DNA of 59,522 nucleotides from JBBDMW01 sp040878005 (lineage in GTDB: Bacteria; Chloroflexota; Dehalococcoidia; Lucifugimonadales; Lucifugimonadaceae): the NCBI GenBank assembly GCA_040878005.1, contig JBBDMW010000054.1, forward strand, positions 1 through 59,522. The letters run 5' to 3'. The notes beneath the pieces were generated by a model. The model saw only the letters and a program-made list of their open reading frames with translations, was not told the origin of the DNA and did not search any database. How positions within the stretch are numbered: the first letter of the stretch is position 1; the number at the start of each line of letters is the position of its first letter. Made by a program: the position numbers and the translations under genes. Positions 18,341 through 27,722 of this stretch are shown here, one piece after another.

Positions 18341-19528
18341 ATGCCTGACGACGACAAACGCGAACAGCCATCCGAACAGTTCGACCAACACGACCAGTAT
18401 GAAGCGGGTCAGCGGAGCATCACGAAGCGTGATGCTNNNNNNNNNNTTTTTCCCCCGGGACGCCGCGAGCTGATCAGGCACCAGAAGGCCAGGCGTCTAG
18501 GCGCCCGGCCATTCATCGTCCTGGGCGTCATCATTCTGCTGGGCCTTGCTGCTGTGCCCGCCTACGCCTTCGTCCAGTCCTACGTGTTCCCGCCCCGAGA
18601 GGTGGCGGTGAGAGTGGAGGACGTTACCTACACGCGCGGTGACGTCGTTGACTTCATACGTTTCAACCAGCGCATCACTGAAGATCTTGGCGTGGAGTTT
18701 CAGCTTGGCACGTCGCTCTTTGAAGCGCTCCAGACCATAGCGGACAACGAAATTTCGTACCAGGTCGCTCCCCGCCTTGGAATCTCAGTTGACCCTGCGG
18801 AGGTTGACCGCACCATTGAGTCGCTTCTCGGCTTCAACCTCACGGATGAAGAGCGTCGCTCGCCAGAGGTGCAGAGCAATATTGCAGAACGGAAGCGGCA
18901 GTTCCTGAACGAGGTTGGTTTAAACGAAGAAACCTACCGGGAGATTGTCCGCAAAGACACCTTCAAACAGCGGGTGCGCAGCTACGTTGCCGACAGTGTC
19001 CCGCTCATTCAACCACAGGCGCGTGTGTATGAGATTGTGCTTAGCTCGCCGGACGTCCAGGTCTTGCAGCGCATTGAGCGGAGACTGTCAGGTGGCGCCT
19101 CCGCAGAAGACGTTGCGCTGGAGTTCTCCGAAGACCCCGACGTAAGGCGGGACCGCGGCGATCGCGGCTGGGTGCCTCAGAACGTTGTGCTAGAGATTGA
19201 CAATCTCCTTTTCGGTCAGCGGGAAGATGGCAGCAGGGTGCTGCCGATTGGTGTTCCCAGCGACCCCATTTTCGACTCCAATGGCGGCTTCTACAACGTC
19301 TATGTGGTTACTGAGTTCACTGAAGCCCGGGAAGTAGACCCTGAGCCTTTTGAAACCCTTACTGACCGCGCACTTACGAGGTTCCTGAACGAAGAACGCC
19401 AAGAACTGGACGTTTTCGTGGCGCTTAATGACCGTGTGTACAACTGGGTCAATGAGCAGGTGCGGCTGGCGTCCCTGAGGCCGACCCCCACCCCGCCGGG
19501 TCCGCAGTTCCCAGGCCTGCCCCAGTGA
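18341..19528 (+). CDS. Parvulin-type peptidyl-prolyl isomerase, membrane-anchored (PrsA/SurA-like), interrupted by a gap
   Basis: About 395 residues in one frame across a 10-N gap near residue 34, so the N-terminal sequence is uncertain. A hydrophilic N-terminal region precedes one TM helix (PFIVLGVIILLGLAAVPAYAF). The extracytoplasmic part has a SurA-N-like chaperone segment (about 85-215) and a PPIC rotamase domain (about 225-330; RVYEIVLSS, EFSEDPDVRRDRGDRGWVP). It folds exported proteins outside the membrane. The C-terminus is Pro-rich and overlaps the hom start by four bases. Start ATG 18341; GTG 18332 is possible. Confidence 0.85.
   Translation: MPDDDKREQPSEQFDQHDQYEAGQRSITKRDAXXXXFPPGRRELIRHQKARRLGARPFIVLGVIILLGLAAVPAYAFVQSYVFPPREVAVRVEDVTYTRGDVVDFIRFNQRITEDLGVEFQLGTSLFEALQTIADNEISYQVAPRLGISVDPAEVDRTIESLLGFNLTDEERRSPEVQSNIAERKRQFLNEVGLNEETYREIVRKDTFKQRVRSYVADSVPLIQPQARVYEIVLSSPDVQVLQRIERRLSGGASAEDVALEFSEDPDVRRDRGDRGWVPQNVVLEIDNLLFGQREDGSRVLPIGVPSDPIFDSNGGFYNVYVVTEFTEAREVDPEPFETLTDRALTRFLNEERQELDVFVALNDRVYNWVNEQVRLASLRPTPTPPGPQFPGLPQ
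18437..18446. other. Assembly gap (10 N)
   Basis: Ten undetermined bases inside the foldase gene. The frame is open on both sides, but true length is unknown. Confidence 0.99.
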
Positions 19529-20853
19529 CGGGTCGGCCGATCCGTGACGATGCGCAGGCTCCAGTTGGAGTGGGGTTGCTAGGCCTCGGGGTTGTAGGGT
19601 CAGCGGTAGCGCAGGCGATTCAGCGGCGCTCCTGTGACTCTCCGCATGGCTCATCGCCTCCGCTGGACCTGCGCGGCGTGCTGGTACGCGATACTTCCCG
19701 CCAGCGTTCCGTCGAAGTGCCTGCCGGCGTGATTTCAACGGACCCTGCCAGCATCCTGGAAAACGACCGCATAAGCATCATCGTTGAGGTGATGGGCGGT
19801 GAGACGCCGGCGTTCGAGTACATCTCGGCTGCCCTCCGCGCTGGCAAGCACGTGGTAACCGCCAACAAGGAAGTGCTTTGCAAGCGCGGCGACGAGTTGA
19901 TCTCTCTTGCTGCTGAGAACAACGTACGCCTGTACTACGAGGCCAGCGTGGGCGGTGGCATACCCATCTTGGGAACATTGTCTGACGACCTGTTGGCGAA
20001 CAAGATTCTCAGCCTACGCGCCATTATTAACGGCACGACCAACTATATCCTCACCAGGATGGCCCGCGAGGGAACCAGCTTCGAAGACGCCCTGTCAGAG
20101 GCGCAGGCGCTGGGATATGCGGAGGCCGACCCTACAAGCGACCTGGACGGGTTCGATGCCCTCTACAAGATCTCAATCCTGACGCGGCTGGCATTTCATT
20201 CCAGCGCTCCCGTTGACGCCATCTACCGGGAAGGCATCCGAAACATCCATGCGAAAGACTTCCGCTACGCCCAGGAGCTGGGATACACGATAAAGCTGCT
20301 CGCTGTTGCCCAGCGGGCAGACGGAGGCTTGCTCCTGCGCGTTCATCCCGCGCTCGTGCCGTTGGATGTGCCGATGGCGGGCGTGAATGGCGCGCTTAAC
20401 GTTGTGGAGGTGGAGGGTGACCTGGTGGGGCCGCTGTGGCTGCAGGGTCGCGGAGCCGGCGCTGAACCTACCGCCAGCGCTGTCATGGGCGACCTCCTGA
20501 GGATTGCCAGGGAGCTTCATGGGAGCGGTGCGCCAGTTCGATATGACGGACCGGGCCTGCACCTGTTGCCCATGGACGAGCATGAGTGCATGTACTACCT
20601 TCGCGTCACCGCGGTGGACCGGGCTGGCGTCCTGGCGAAGATAGCCAGTGTGCTGGGAGAAGCCGGCATTAGCATCAGGTCTGTCTTGCAGATGGATACT
20701 GATGATGAACGCGGTGTTGCGGACCTGGTGATAATGACGCACTCGGCTCGGGAAGTTAACATGCAGAGTGCGGCCGACCGTTTGCGCAACCTTGATGTGG
20801 TTGCCGCCCTGGACAACCTGGTCCGGGTGGAAACCTATTCAGACGTAGACTGA
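19525..20853 (+). CDS. hom: Homoserine dehydrogenase
   Basis: Protein of 442 residues. N-terminal NAD(P)-binding fold with GVGLLGLGVVGSAVAQAI (about 13-30), then VTANKEVL, YYEASVGGGIPIL and INGTTNYILTRM of the catalytic domain, with the catalytic Lys/Asp region at EADPTSDLDGFDALYK. A C-terminal ACT domain (about 355-435; YYLRVTAVDRAGVLAKIA) suggests threonine feedback. It reduces aspartate semialdehyde to homoserine for threonine and methionine. It starts with GTG 19525 inside the end of the foldase gene. The next gene is thrC. Confidence 0.95.
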   Translation: MTGRPIRDDAQAPVGVGLLGLGVVGSAVAQAIQRRSCDSPHGSSPPLDLRGVLVRDTSRQRSVEVPAGVISTDPASILENDRISIIVEVMGGETPAFEYISAALRAGKHVVTANKEVLCKRGDELISLAAENNVRLYYEASVGGGIPILGTLSDDLLANKILSLRAIINGTTNYILTRMAREGTSFEDALSEAQALGYAEADPTSDLDGFDALYKISILTRLAFHSSAPVDAIYREGIRNIHAKDFRYAQELGYTIKLLAVAQRADGGLLLRVHPALVPLDVPMAGVNGALNVVEVEGDLVGPLWLQGRGAGAEPTASAVMGDLLRIARELHGSGAPVRYDGPGLHLLPMDEHECMYYLRVTAVDRAGVLAKIASVLGEAGISIRSVLQMDTDDERGVADLVIMTHSAREVNMQSAADRLRNLDVVAALDNLVRVETYSDVD

Positions 20854-20901
20854 GCCCCGGTCCCTATCCAGATCACCATTAAACGGAGAGAGTTCCGAAC
20901 C

Positions 20902-21963
20902 TTGGGGATGCCCACGGGTGTCATAGAACGGTACCGGGACTTTCTGCCCGTGACTGATGCCACCCCCGCCATAACCCTGGGCGAGGGCAGCACCCCCCTT
21001 GTACTGTCCCAGAACATTGGCCCTGAACTGGGGTGCAAGGCCCTTTATTTCAAGTTGGAGGGCTCCAATCCCACCGGCTCCTTCAAGGACCGGGGCATGG
21101 TGGTGGCCATTGCCAAGGCCATGGAGGTTGGCCGGGAACGCATCATCTGCGCGTCCACTGGCAACACGAGTGCATCGGCCGCCGCGTACGGTGCGCGTTA
21201 TGGCCTGGAGACATTCGTCCTGGTGCCTGCCGGCGAGATCGCTCTCGGCAAGCTGGCGCAGGCCATGGCGTACGGTGCGCGAATCCTGGCCGTGAACGGC
21301 AGCTTTGACGACGCACTGCGGATTGTCCGGGGCCTGGTGGATGTGATGGATGTTGAACTGGTCAACTCGGTGAACCCGTTCCGGATAGAAGGCCAGAAGA
21401 CGGGCGCGTTCGAGATCGTTGATGAACTTGGGGATGCGCCTGACATGCTGTGTATCCCAGTGGGCAATGCAGGGAACATAACGGCATACTGGAAGGGATT
21501 CCAGGAGTACCGGGATGCTGGCCGGGCAGGGATTGTGCCCAGGATGATGGGGTTCCAGGCCGCGGGGGCTGCGCCTATAGTTCTTGGTAGAGCGGTCCCC
21601 AATCCTGACACCGTTGCCACGGCCATACGTATTGGCAACCCCGCCAGTTGGAAGCGCGCGGAGGCTGCGCGTGACGAATCCGGCGGGCTGATTGACATGG
21701 TGACCGACCAGCAGATCCTGGATGCCTACCTGCGGTTGAGCCGCCGGGAAGGAATCTTCTGCGAACCAGCTTCTGCAGCGGCTGTGGCGGGGTTGATGCG
21801 GCTGCCAGAGCTGGGTGTGGATGTAACCGGAAAGACAATAGTGTGCATCTTAACCGGAAACGGCTTGAAAGATCCCGGCACGGCTGAGAGCCGGGCGCTC
21901 GTAAAGCTTGAATATGTTGAGCCGGACCTGGAGTCTGTGACTACCCTCCTCAGCGGCGGGTGA
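20902..21963 (+). CDS. thrC: Threonine synthase
   Basis: Protein of 353 residues, PLP fold type II. It converts O-phosphohomoserine to threonine, the step after hom and homoserine kinase; the kinase gene is not in the window. Motifs: LGEGSTPLVLSQNIG, FKLEGSNPTGSFKDRGMVV (PLP Lys in SFKDRG), STGNTSASAAAYGARYG, and the phosphate-binding PVGNAGNITAYWKGF. Starts TTG 20902 with GGAGAG 11 bases upstream; an in-frame ATG six bases later would also fit. It is 48 bases after hom, so probably the same transcript. Confidence 0.95.
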   Translation: MGMPTGVIERYRDFLPVTDATPAITLGEGSTPLVLSQNIGPELGCKALYFKLEGSNPTGSFKDRGMVVAIAKAMEVGRERIICASTGNTSASAAAYGARYGLETFVLVPAGEIALGKLAQAMAYGARILAVNGSFDDALRIVRGLVDVMDVELVNSVNPFRIEGQKTGAFEIVDELGDAPDMLCIPVGNAGNITAYWKGFQEYRDAGRAGIVPRMMGFQAAGAAPIVLGRAVPNPDTVATAIRIGNPASWKRAEAARDESGGLIDMVTDQQILDAYLRLSRREGIFCEPASAAAVAGLMRLPELGVDVTGKTIVCILTGNGLKDPGTAESRALVKLEYVEPDLESVTTLLSGG

Positions 21964-22054
21964 GATGGATCCATGTCCGGTGTAACGCACGGACTATTCA
22001 GCCCGGCCCGCCCACCTGGCGACGCCTGGCGGTCAACACCTTGGGGGCGCGGTA

Positions 22055-23044
22055 GTGACATGTACGATTGCTGTCCAGGAAGAGACGTTCGACAGCCTTG
22101 CTCAACGCTGGCCTGAACTGCTGGAAAAGCGTTCAGAGCCAACCTTCTTCGAAACACCCGCCTGGCAGCAAACCTGGTGGAAAGAGTTCGGAGACAGAGC
22201 GCAACTCAAACTCCTGACAGTTGCTTCAGATGACGGCACGTTGAAAATGCTTGCGCCGTTCATGGTCAATGACGGCGTGGCGTCTTTCCTGGGCGGCACG
22301 GACCTTGTTGATTACCACGATTTCATTTCTATGGGTAACGCATACCCGCACTGCCTCGACGCTGTTCTAAGGGCCGTGGGCGAAGACAGCAACATACGGT
22401 CGATCCACTTGTACTCAGTCCCAGAAGACTCACCCACGCTTGAATGTTTTGAGAACGTGGCCGGCGCCGCTGGGTGGCAAGTTAATACCGAGGAAGAGGA
22501 TGTCGCACCCCGGCTCCAACTTCCCGCGGCCTGGGATGATTACCTGGCGGGCCTGTCCAAAAAGAACCGGCACGAGCTGCGCCGGAAGCTGCGCCGGCTA
22601 GAGGCCGCAGGCGATGTCCAGTACATGGAGTTGACCGAACCGGACGCCATCACCCCGGCCATGGATGATTTCATGGCGCTGCACCGCATGAGCACCCCTG
22701 ACAAGGCCGAGTTCATGACCGGAGACCGCGAGAGGTTCTTCCGGAAAGCCGTCTGCGCGCTTGCAGAGGAGAACATTGCCCGTCTCTGCTTTATTGAGTT
22801 GGATGGCCAACGTGTTGCCACCTCGGTGTCGTTCGTGATGGACGGCGTCAAGTACCTTTACAACAGCGGTTACGACCCCGAGCACCGCCAACTTTCGGTT
22901 GGCCTGCTCAACCATGTTTACAACATCCGTTTATCCATTGAACAGGGGCTGCGGATATTCGACTTCATGCGCGGCGATGAGCCGTACAAATACCACCTGG
23001 GCGGCGAGGACCGGCGGGTCTATCGCCTTGTCGCGCGACGCTGA
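22055..23044 (+). CDS. GNAT/FemAB-like acyltransferase (CelD/BioF2 type)
   Basis: Protein of 329 residues. Resembles the Acetyltransf_6/CelD family: TFFETPAWQQTWWKEFG near the N-terminus, the basic LSKKNRHELRRKLRRLEAAG helix in the middle, then a GNAT domain with LCFIELDGQRVATSVSF, YLYNSGYDPEHRQLSVGLL and IFDFMRGDEPYKYHLGG. Relatives transfer acyl or aminoacyl groups in cell-envelope polysaccharide or peptidoglycan cross-bridge synthesis. Start GTG 22055. The GT4 gene follows 20 bases later and the GH15 gene after that, so a glycan-related operon is likely. Confidence 0.8.
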   Translation: MTCTIAVQEETFDSLAQRWPELLEKRSEPTFFETPAWQQTWWKEFGDRAQLKLLTVASDDGTLKMLAPFMVNDGVASFLGGTDLVDYHDFISMGNAYPHCLDAVLRAVGEDSNIRSIHLYSVPEDSPTLECFENVAGAAGWQVNTEEEDVAPRLQLPAAWDDYLAGLSKKNRHELRRKLRRLEAAGDVQYMELTEPDAITPAMDDFMALHRMSTPDKAEFMTGDRERFFRKAVCALAEENIARLCFIELDGQRVATSVSFVMDGVKYLYNSGYDPEHRQLSVGLLNHVYNIRLSIEQGLRIFDFMRGDEPYKYHLGGEDRRVYRLVARR

Positions 23045-23064
23045 CTCGGGAGCCTGTAGCCACA

Positions 23065-24294
23065 ATGCTTAGACTCGCGCTGATAAGCGTCCACGGCTGT
23101 CCAATCATCCAGGCGGGCGAAAAGGACACCGGCGGCATGAACGTGTACGTCATGGAAACCGCCAGGCGCCTGGCCGCCCGAGGCGTCCAGGTGGACGTAT
23201 TCACACGTCGTCACGATCCCAGGGACCCGCAGGTTGTTCAACTGGCTCCGGGCGCACGTCTTATTCACCTGTGTGCCGGGCCTGCGTCCACTGGCAAAGG
23301 AGACATACACGAACTGCTGCCGGAGTTTTGCGAGGAACTGATCCGGTTCTGCAGCGACTCCCGGACGAGATATGACATGGTTAGCACGCATTATTGGCTA
23401 TCTGGCCTGGTGGGCTTGGAGTTGCAGAAGCGTTGGGGTATACCGCACGTAACCAGTTATCACACGCTGGCAGAGGTGAAGCGGCGTGCCAGGCCCGGCG
23501 AGCAGGAGCCCCCCAGGCGGGCGGAGTCCGAGCGGAAGATTGCCCAGCTAGCAGATCTATCGGTCGTGTGGTCGCCCCATGAGCGTGACGCGGTGGTGAA
23601 GTACTACGGCGGGGATGCCCGGCGCGTGGCGATCATCCCGCCCGGCGTCGACAGCGTCCGCTTCCGTCCCGTGGACCAGTGGGAATCAAGGCAGCGGCTG
23701 GGCCTGGGCAAGGAAAGGCTGCTGCTTTACGTTGGCCGGCTGGAGCGTCTCAAGGGCGTGGACATACTCCTGCGAGCCATGTCTTCACTGGAGCACCCGG
23801 CCGGTGTCCGGCTGCTTGTCGTAGGCGGCAGTGACAATAGCCCGGAACTGACTCGATTGCAGAACCTGGCTTCTGAATTGGGACAGGAACGCCGAGTCAG
23901 CTTCCTGGGATCTGTAACGCAGGACCAGTTGCCCTACTACTACAACGCTGCGGACGTGTGCGTCCTGCCCTCGTACTATGAAAGCTTTGGACTCGCTGCG
24001 TTGGAAGCAGCGGCCTGCGGGAAGCCTGTGGTCGCGTCCAGGGTGGGCGGACTGCCGTCTGTGGTCAGGGACGGGCGCACCGGGTACCTGATCTCTTGGC
24101 GATGCCCCGGACCATTCGTTGACCGCCTGGAACTTTTGATTACCAATGACCGGCTGAGGCGTGACATGGGCGCTGCGGCCCGCATCCACGCTGAGACGCT
24201 GACGTGGGATGTGGCTGCGGATCGGCTGCTTGAAGTCTTCAATGAAATGGCGGCTGAGGCCACTGTTGGCAGTTGTGTGGCGGCCGGCGACTGA
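23065..24294 (+). CDS. GT4 glycosyltransferase (MshA/sucrose-phosphate-synthase type)
   Basis: Protein of 409 residues, GT-B fold. N-terminal loop ISVHGCPIIQAGEKDTGGMNVYV fits the GT4 subgroup of MshA and sucrose synthases, which keep a Gly-rich GGMNVYV loop. The C-terminal donor domain has LYVGRLERLKGVDIL and the E-x7-E motif ESFGLAALE (about 308), which holds the nucleotide sugar. The enzyme is a retaining transferase using UDP- or similar sugars; acceptor unknown. An inositol-phosphate acceptor is possible, given the PIG-L and tandem-GNAT proteins elsewhere in the window, but the evidence is thin. Confidence 0.88.
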   Translation: MLRLALISVHGCPIIQAGEKDTGGMNVYVMETARRLAARGVQVDVFTRRHDPRDPQVVQLAPGARLIHLCAGPASTGKGDIHELLPEFCEELIRFCSDSRTRYDMVSTHYWLSGLVGLELQKRWGIPHVTSYHTLAEVKRRARPGEQEPPRRAESERKIAQLADLSVVWSPHERDAVVKYYGGDARRVAIIPPGVDSVRFRPVDQWESRQRLGLGKERLLLYVGRLERLKGVDILLRAMSSLEHPAGVRLLVVGGSDNSPELTRLQNLASELGQERRVSFLGSVTQDQLPYYYNAADVCVLPSYYESFGLAALEAAACGKPVVASRVGGLPSVVRDGRTGYLISWRCPGPFVDRLELLITNDRLRRDMGAAARIHAETLTWDVAADRLLEVFNEMAAEATVGSCVAAGD

Positions 24295-24376
24295 CCTCGC
24301 CCGGCCGTGATGCCGGGCAGTGGCGCTGGCTCCGGCTCAACGTGGCACGCGGGTGGTTGGTGAGAAGGAGTTATCG

Positions 24377-26215
24377 TTGGGTTACCAGCCCATTGAAAAC
24401 TACGGAGTCATCGGAGACCTTCACACGGTGGCTCTGGTTGGCCTGAACGGCTCCATAGACTGGTTCTGCCTGCCTCATTTCGATTCGCCAAGTGTGTTCG
24501 GCGCTCTCCTGGATCATGAGAAGGGCGGCTCTTTCGAGATCGCTCCTGCCACTGAAGGTGTCAAGAGCGACCAGTACTACCTGCCCGAAACGAACGTCCT
24601 GGTCACCCGGTTCATGTCACCTGAGGGAGTTGCCGAGGTGACGGATTTCATGCCGGTGGGCGGCCGTGATGACCCGAACACCAACCACCTGCTGATACGG
24701 AGCGTTTCGGGCATTCGCGGAGCGATGCACCTCCGGATGCGGTGCACCCCGGCCTTCGATTACGGCAGGGAGCATCACGAAACCTCCATTGAGCAGGAAG
24801 GGGCAAGCTTCCAATCGCCTTCATGCCGGCTTGGGCTGTGGTCCACGACGCCTGTACGGCACGATGGCGAAGGCGTATCCGCGGTTTTCACCGTTCGTGA
24901 AGGGGAGCCTGCGGTTCTTTTCGCAGCCGGAGACTTGGATAGGGCGGAAAGGCATGATGGCTGCTGCGACGCGGAATGGATGCACGAACAGTTCGACAGG
25001 ACCGTGGATTACTGGCGCAGGTGGATTTCAAAGTCCACCTACTCAGGCCGCTGGCGCGAGGTGGTGCATCGTTCCGCCCTTGTGCTGAAACTCCTTACGT
25101 TTGCCCCCACCGGGGCAATAGTCGCTGCACCCACGGCTGCCCTGCCTGAACAGCTGGGCGGCGTACGCAACTGGGACTATCGCTACACGTGGATTCGCGA
25201 TGCAGCATTCACCGTGTACGGCCTGATCCGAATAGGCCTCACGGACGAAGCAGGGCAGTTCATGAAGTGGCTGGAAGCCCGCTGTGCTGAGTTGGAGCCT
25301 GATGGCTCGCTAAACATCATGTACGGCATCGACGGCCGGCACGAACTGGCTGAGGAGACGCTTGATCACCTGGAGGGTTACAAGGGCTCCAGCCCGGTGC
25401 GCATTGGCAACGGAGCGTACGGTCAGCTTCAACTGGACATATATGGCGAACTAATGGATGCCGTATACCTGTACAACAAGTATGGCTCGCCGATCTCCTA
25501 CGACTTCTGGAACCATCTCAAGGAACTCACTGACTGGGTATGCAAGAACTGGCGCCGCAAAGATGAAGGCATATGGGAGGTCAGGGGCGGCAAGCAGCAC
25601 TTTGTGTACTCGAAGGTGATGTGCTGGGTGGCGGTGGACCGCGCCCTGCGGCTGGCCGACAAGCGTTCCTTCCCCGCCGACCGCGCAAGGTGGCTGGCCG
25701 TTCGGGATGAGATATATGAAGACATCATGGAAAACGGCTGGAACGGTGAGTTGCAAACGTTTGTGCAGGCGTATGGCAGCACCTGCCTGGACGCATCAAG
25801 TCTCATCATGCCACTGGTGTTCTTCATGTCGCCGACAGACCCGCGAATGCTGAGCACGTTGGACGCAATAAACCGCTCCCCGGCCAATGGCGGCCTGGTG
25901 TCCAACAGCCTGGTGTACCGCTATAACACTGAATACGCGCCGGACGGCCTCCCGGGCATGGAAGGCACGTTCAACATGTGCACGTTCTGGCTTGTGGAGG
26001 CGCTCACGCGATCAGCCAGGTTGGACCGGTCCCGCCTTGACCAGGCCAGGCTGGTGTTTGAGCGCATGCTCGGGTACGCCAATCACCTTGGCCTGTACGG
26101 TGAGGAGATAGGGCCCACCGGCGAGACGCTGGGCAACTTTCCGCAGGCGTTCACTCACCTATCGTTGATAAGCGCCGCATTCAATCTTGACCGGGCGCTG
26201 GGCGAGGGCGTGTAG
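24377..26215 (+). CDS. Glycoside hydrolase family 15 (glucoamylase/trehalase-like)
   Basis: Protein of 612 residues from TTG 24377, with a perfect AAGGAG seven bases upstream; the frame extends further 5' without likeness. N-terminal beta-sandwich typical of bacterial GH15 (YQPIENYGVIGDLHTVALVG, GSIDWFCLPHFDSPSVF), then an (alpha/alpha)6 barrel with RNWDYRYTWIRDAAFT (about 272), the general-acid region, and GNFPQAFTHLSLI near the C-terminus, which carries the second catalytic Glu region. It releases glucose from alpha-glucans or cleaves trehalose. No signal peptide, so cytoplasmic and likely in storage-glucan or trehalose turnover. Confidence 0.92.
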   Translation: MGYQPIENYGVIGDLHTVALVGLNGSIDWFCLPHFDSPSVFGALLDHEKGGSFEIAPATEGVKSDQYYLPETNVLVTRFMSPEGVAEVTDFMPVGGRDDPNTNHLLIRSVSGIRGAMHLRMRCTPAFDYGREHHETSIEQEGASFQSPSCRLGLWSTTPVRHDGEGVSAVFTVREGEPAVLFAAGDLDRAERHDGCCDAEWMHEQFDRTVDYWRRWISKSTYSGRWREVVHRSALVLKLLTFAPTGAIVAAPTAALPEQLGGVRNWDYRYTWIRDAAFTVYGLIRIGLTDEAGQFMKWLEARCAELEPDGSLNIMYGIDGRHELAEETLDHLEGYKGSSPVRIGNGAYGQLQLDIYGELMDAVYLYNKYGSPISYDFWNHLKELTDWVCKNWRRKDEGIWEVRGGKQHFVYSKVMCWVAVDRALRLADKRSFPADRARWLAVRDEIYEDIMENGWNGELQTFVQAYGSTCLDASSLIMPLVFFMSPTDPRMLSTLDAINRSPANGGLVSNSLVYRYNTEYAPDGLPGMEGTFNMCTFWLVEALTRSARLDRSRLDQARLVFERMLGYANHLGLYGEEIGPTGETLGNFPQAFTHLSLISAAFNLDRALGEGV

Positions 26216-26473
26216 GCGTATGCGGTGAACGGCCTTCCCCCGCTGTAACTCACGTGTTGGTGGTAGAGACGGCCTTACCCGTTTGAACCACGCCTTATAG
26301 TCAATTGTGGTGATGTACCCGTGCTTTGGGCGCGTGCAAGGTAAATATGCACGGTGTGGCACAGCCGCACTGGTTGTGCATACCCCCGCCCTGCGTGGCG
26401 CTTAGTCGCCGGGGCTGGCGTCGGGTGGCTTATAGCCGTCGACCGCCGCAATACCGCAAGGGAGGATCCCACG
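26216..26473 (+). promoter_or_regulatory. Intergenic region before the HesB-like gene
   Basis: No credible gene in this stretch. A TATAGT box lies near 26293 without a well-spaced -35. A GGGAGGA ribosome-binding site sits before the ATG at 26474. Confidence 0.25.
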
Positions 26474-26776
26474 ATGATTCAGGTAACAGAACAAGCCGCC
26501 ACACTGTTGCGTGAGCAACTCTCGCAACAGGACACGAGCGAGGGGCAGGCTTTCCGGTTTGTGGACGCAGGCGAAGGCCAGGTGGGCCTTGGCATCTCAC
26601 CGCCGCAGGAAGGTGACGTGGAGATACGTCACGAAGAGCAGCCGGTGCTGTATGTCCCGTCAGAGCTGGCGTCCACGTTTGACAACGCCACGGTGGACGT
26701 TGCCCCAACCCAGGACGGCGTCGGACTGGTTGTCAGGCCCAGCACAGATGCCAGCGACAACGGGGTCAACCCGTAA
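26474..26776 (+). CDS. HesB/IscA-fold small protein without cysteines
   Basis: Protein of 100 residues. Start ATG 26474 has GGGAGGA about seven bases upstream. The opening MIQVTEQAATLLREQL and the GQAFRFVDAGEGQVGLGI strand pattern match HesB/IscA-type Fe-S carrier proteins. The three Cys that bind the cluster in IscA (Cx~64CGC) are absent; there is no Cys at all, so iron or cluster transfer by the usual ligands is excluded. Such Cys-free HesB-like proteins occur in high-GC lineages; function unknown. Confidence 0.68.
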   Translation: MIQVTEQAATLLREQLSQQDTSEGQAFRFVDAGEGQVGLGISPPQEGDVEIRHEEQPVLYVPSELASTFDNATVDVAPTQDGVGLVVRPSTDASDNGVNP

Positions 26777-26842
26777 GGCATTGGCGGCAACTTAGATCGC
26801 TGTCACGAGTCTCATGGATGATGAGGTGTGGAGGTTGCGCAT

Positions 26843-27298
26843 ATGGCCAGCACGGTTGAAAAGGCTATTGAGGTTCAGGTACCGATTTCCACTGCATACA
26901 ATCAGTGGACTCAGTTTGAGACGTTCCCCGAGTTCATGAGGCACGTGAAGGAAGTCCGGCAACTGGATGACAAGCGCCTTCACTGGGTCGCAGAAGTTGG
27001 CGGCCGCGTAGAAGAGTGGGACGCTGAGATCACGGAACAGGTTCCTGATCAGCGCATAGCGTGGCGCAGCACCTCCGGGGCCGGAAACGCCGGGGTCGTC
27101 ACCTTCCATCACATTGATGACAACACGTCCCGGGTGATGCTCCAGATGGAGTACCAGCCAGAAACCATGGTTGAGAAAGCCGGGGCTGCCCTGGGGATTG
27201 TCGAGAGCGATGTGGAAGGCGATTTGACCAGGTTCAAGGAATTCGTTGAGTCCCGCCGCGAAGAGACCGGCGCCTGGCGGGGCGAAATTCAGAGGTAA
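26843..27298 (+). CDS. SRPBCC-fold (START/polyketide cyclase-like) protein
   Basis: Protein of 151 residues from ATG 26843 with GGAGG nine bases upstream. Family pattern: VEKAIEVQVPISTAYNQWTQFETFPEFMRHVKEV, typical of SRPBCC 'cyclase/dehydrase' proteins, then WDAEITEQVPDQRIAWRS and a C-terminal amphipathic helix. It forms a helix-grip cavity that binds a hydrophobic ligand. The ligand and pathway are unknown. Confidence 0.85.
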   Translation: MASTVEKAIEVQVPISTAYNQWTQFETFPEFMRHVKEVRQLDDKRLHWVAEVGGRVEEWDAEITEQVPDQRIAWRSTSGAGNAGVVTFHHIDDNTSRVMLQMEYQPETMVEKAGAALGIVESDVEGDLTRFKEFVESRREETGAWRGEIQR

Positions 27299-27389
27299 TG
27301 CAGACGCACAGGCCCTTCGGCCGCATCTTCGTCAGCTAGGCGGGGCAGTGGCCGAATGGGCCATGCAGCGTCTCTGGAGAGTGAATTCC

Positions 27390-27692
27390 ATGTACGTTTC
27401 ACGACTCAATTTTCATACCCTTCCCGGAAATTCCAGCAAGGTTGAAGAGCGGCTCGGCCAGCTTGCGCAGATGGTGGAGGACGCAGGCGGAGCACGGCCC
27501 AGGATATTGAGGACGCACTTCGCGTCCCTGGGCGCGCCAGATGTCGTTTTTGAGCAGGACGCCGAAGATTTGGCTGGCCTGGAACGGCAGATAGGCGCTG
27601 TGACCGGCAACCCGGACTTTCAGCAGTGGAGCGACCAGGTTTCGTCGCTTCTCGCAGAGTCGCCCAAGCGGGAAGTCTACATAATCACCTAG
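27390..27692 (+). CDS. Small protein, possible ferredoxin-like dimeric barrel
   Basis: Protein of 100 residues from ATG 27390 with CTGGAGAG upstream. Beta-strand pattern at both ends (MYVSRLNFHTLPG, VYIIT) with two helices between suggests a dimeric alpha-beta barrel like ABM or NIPSNAP domains. That is structural inference only. It follows the SRPBCC gene by about 90 bases. Confidence 0.55.
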   Translation: MYVSRLNFHTLPGNSSKVEERLGQLAQMVEDAGGARPRILRTHFASLGAPDVVFEQDAEDLAGLERQIGAVTGNPDFQQWSDQVSSLLAESPKREVYIIT

Positions 27693-27722
27693 CGGTTGCT
27701 CGCCGGGCTGACCGGGACGGCC

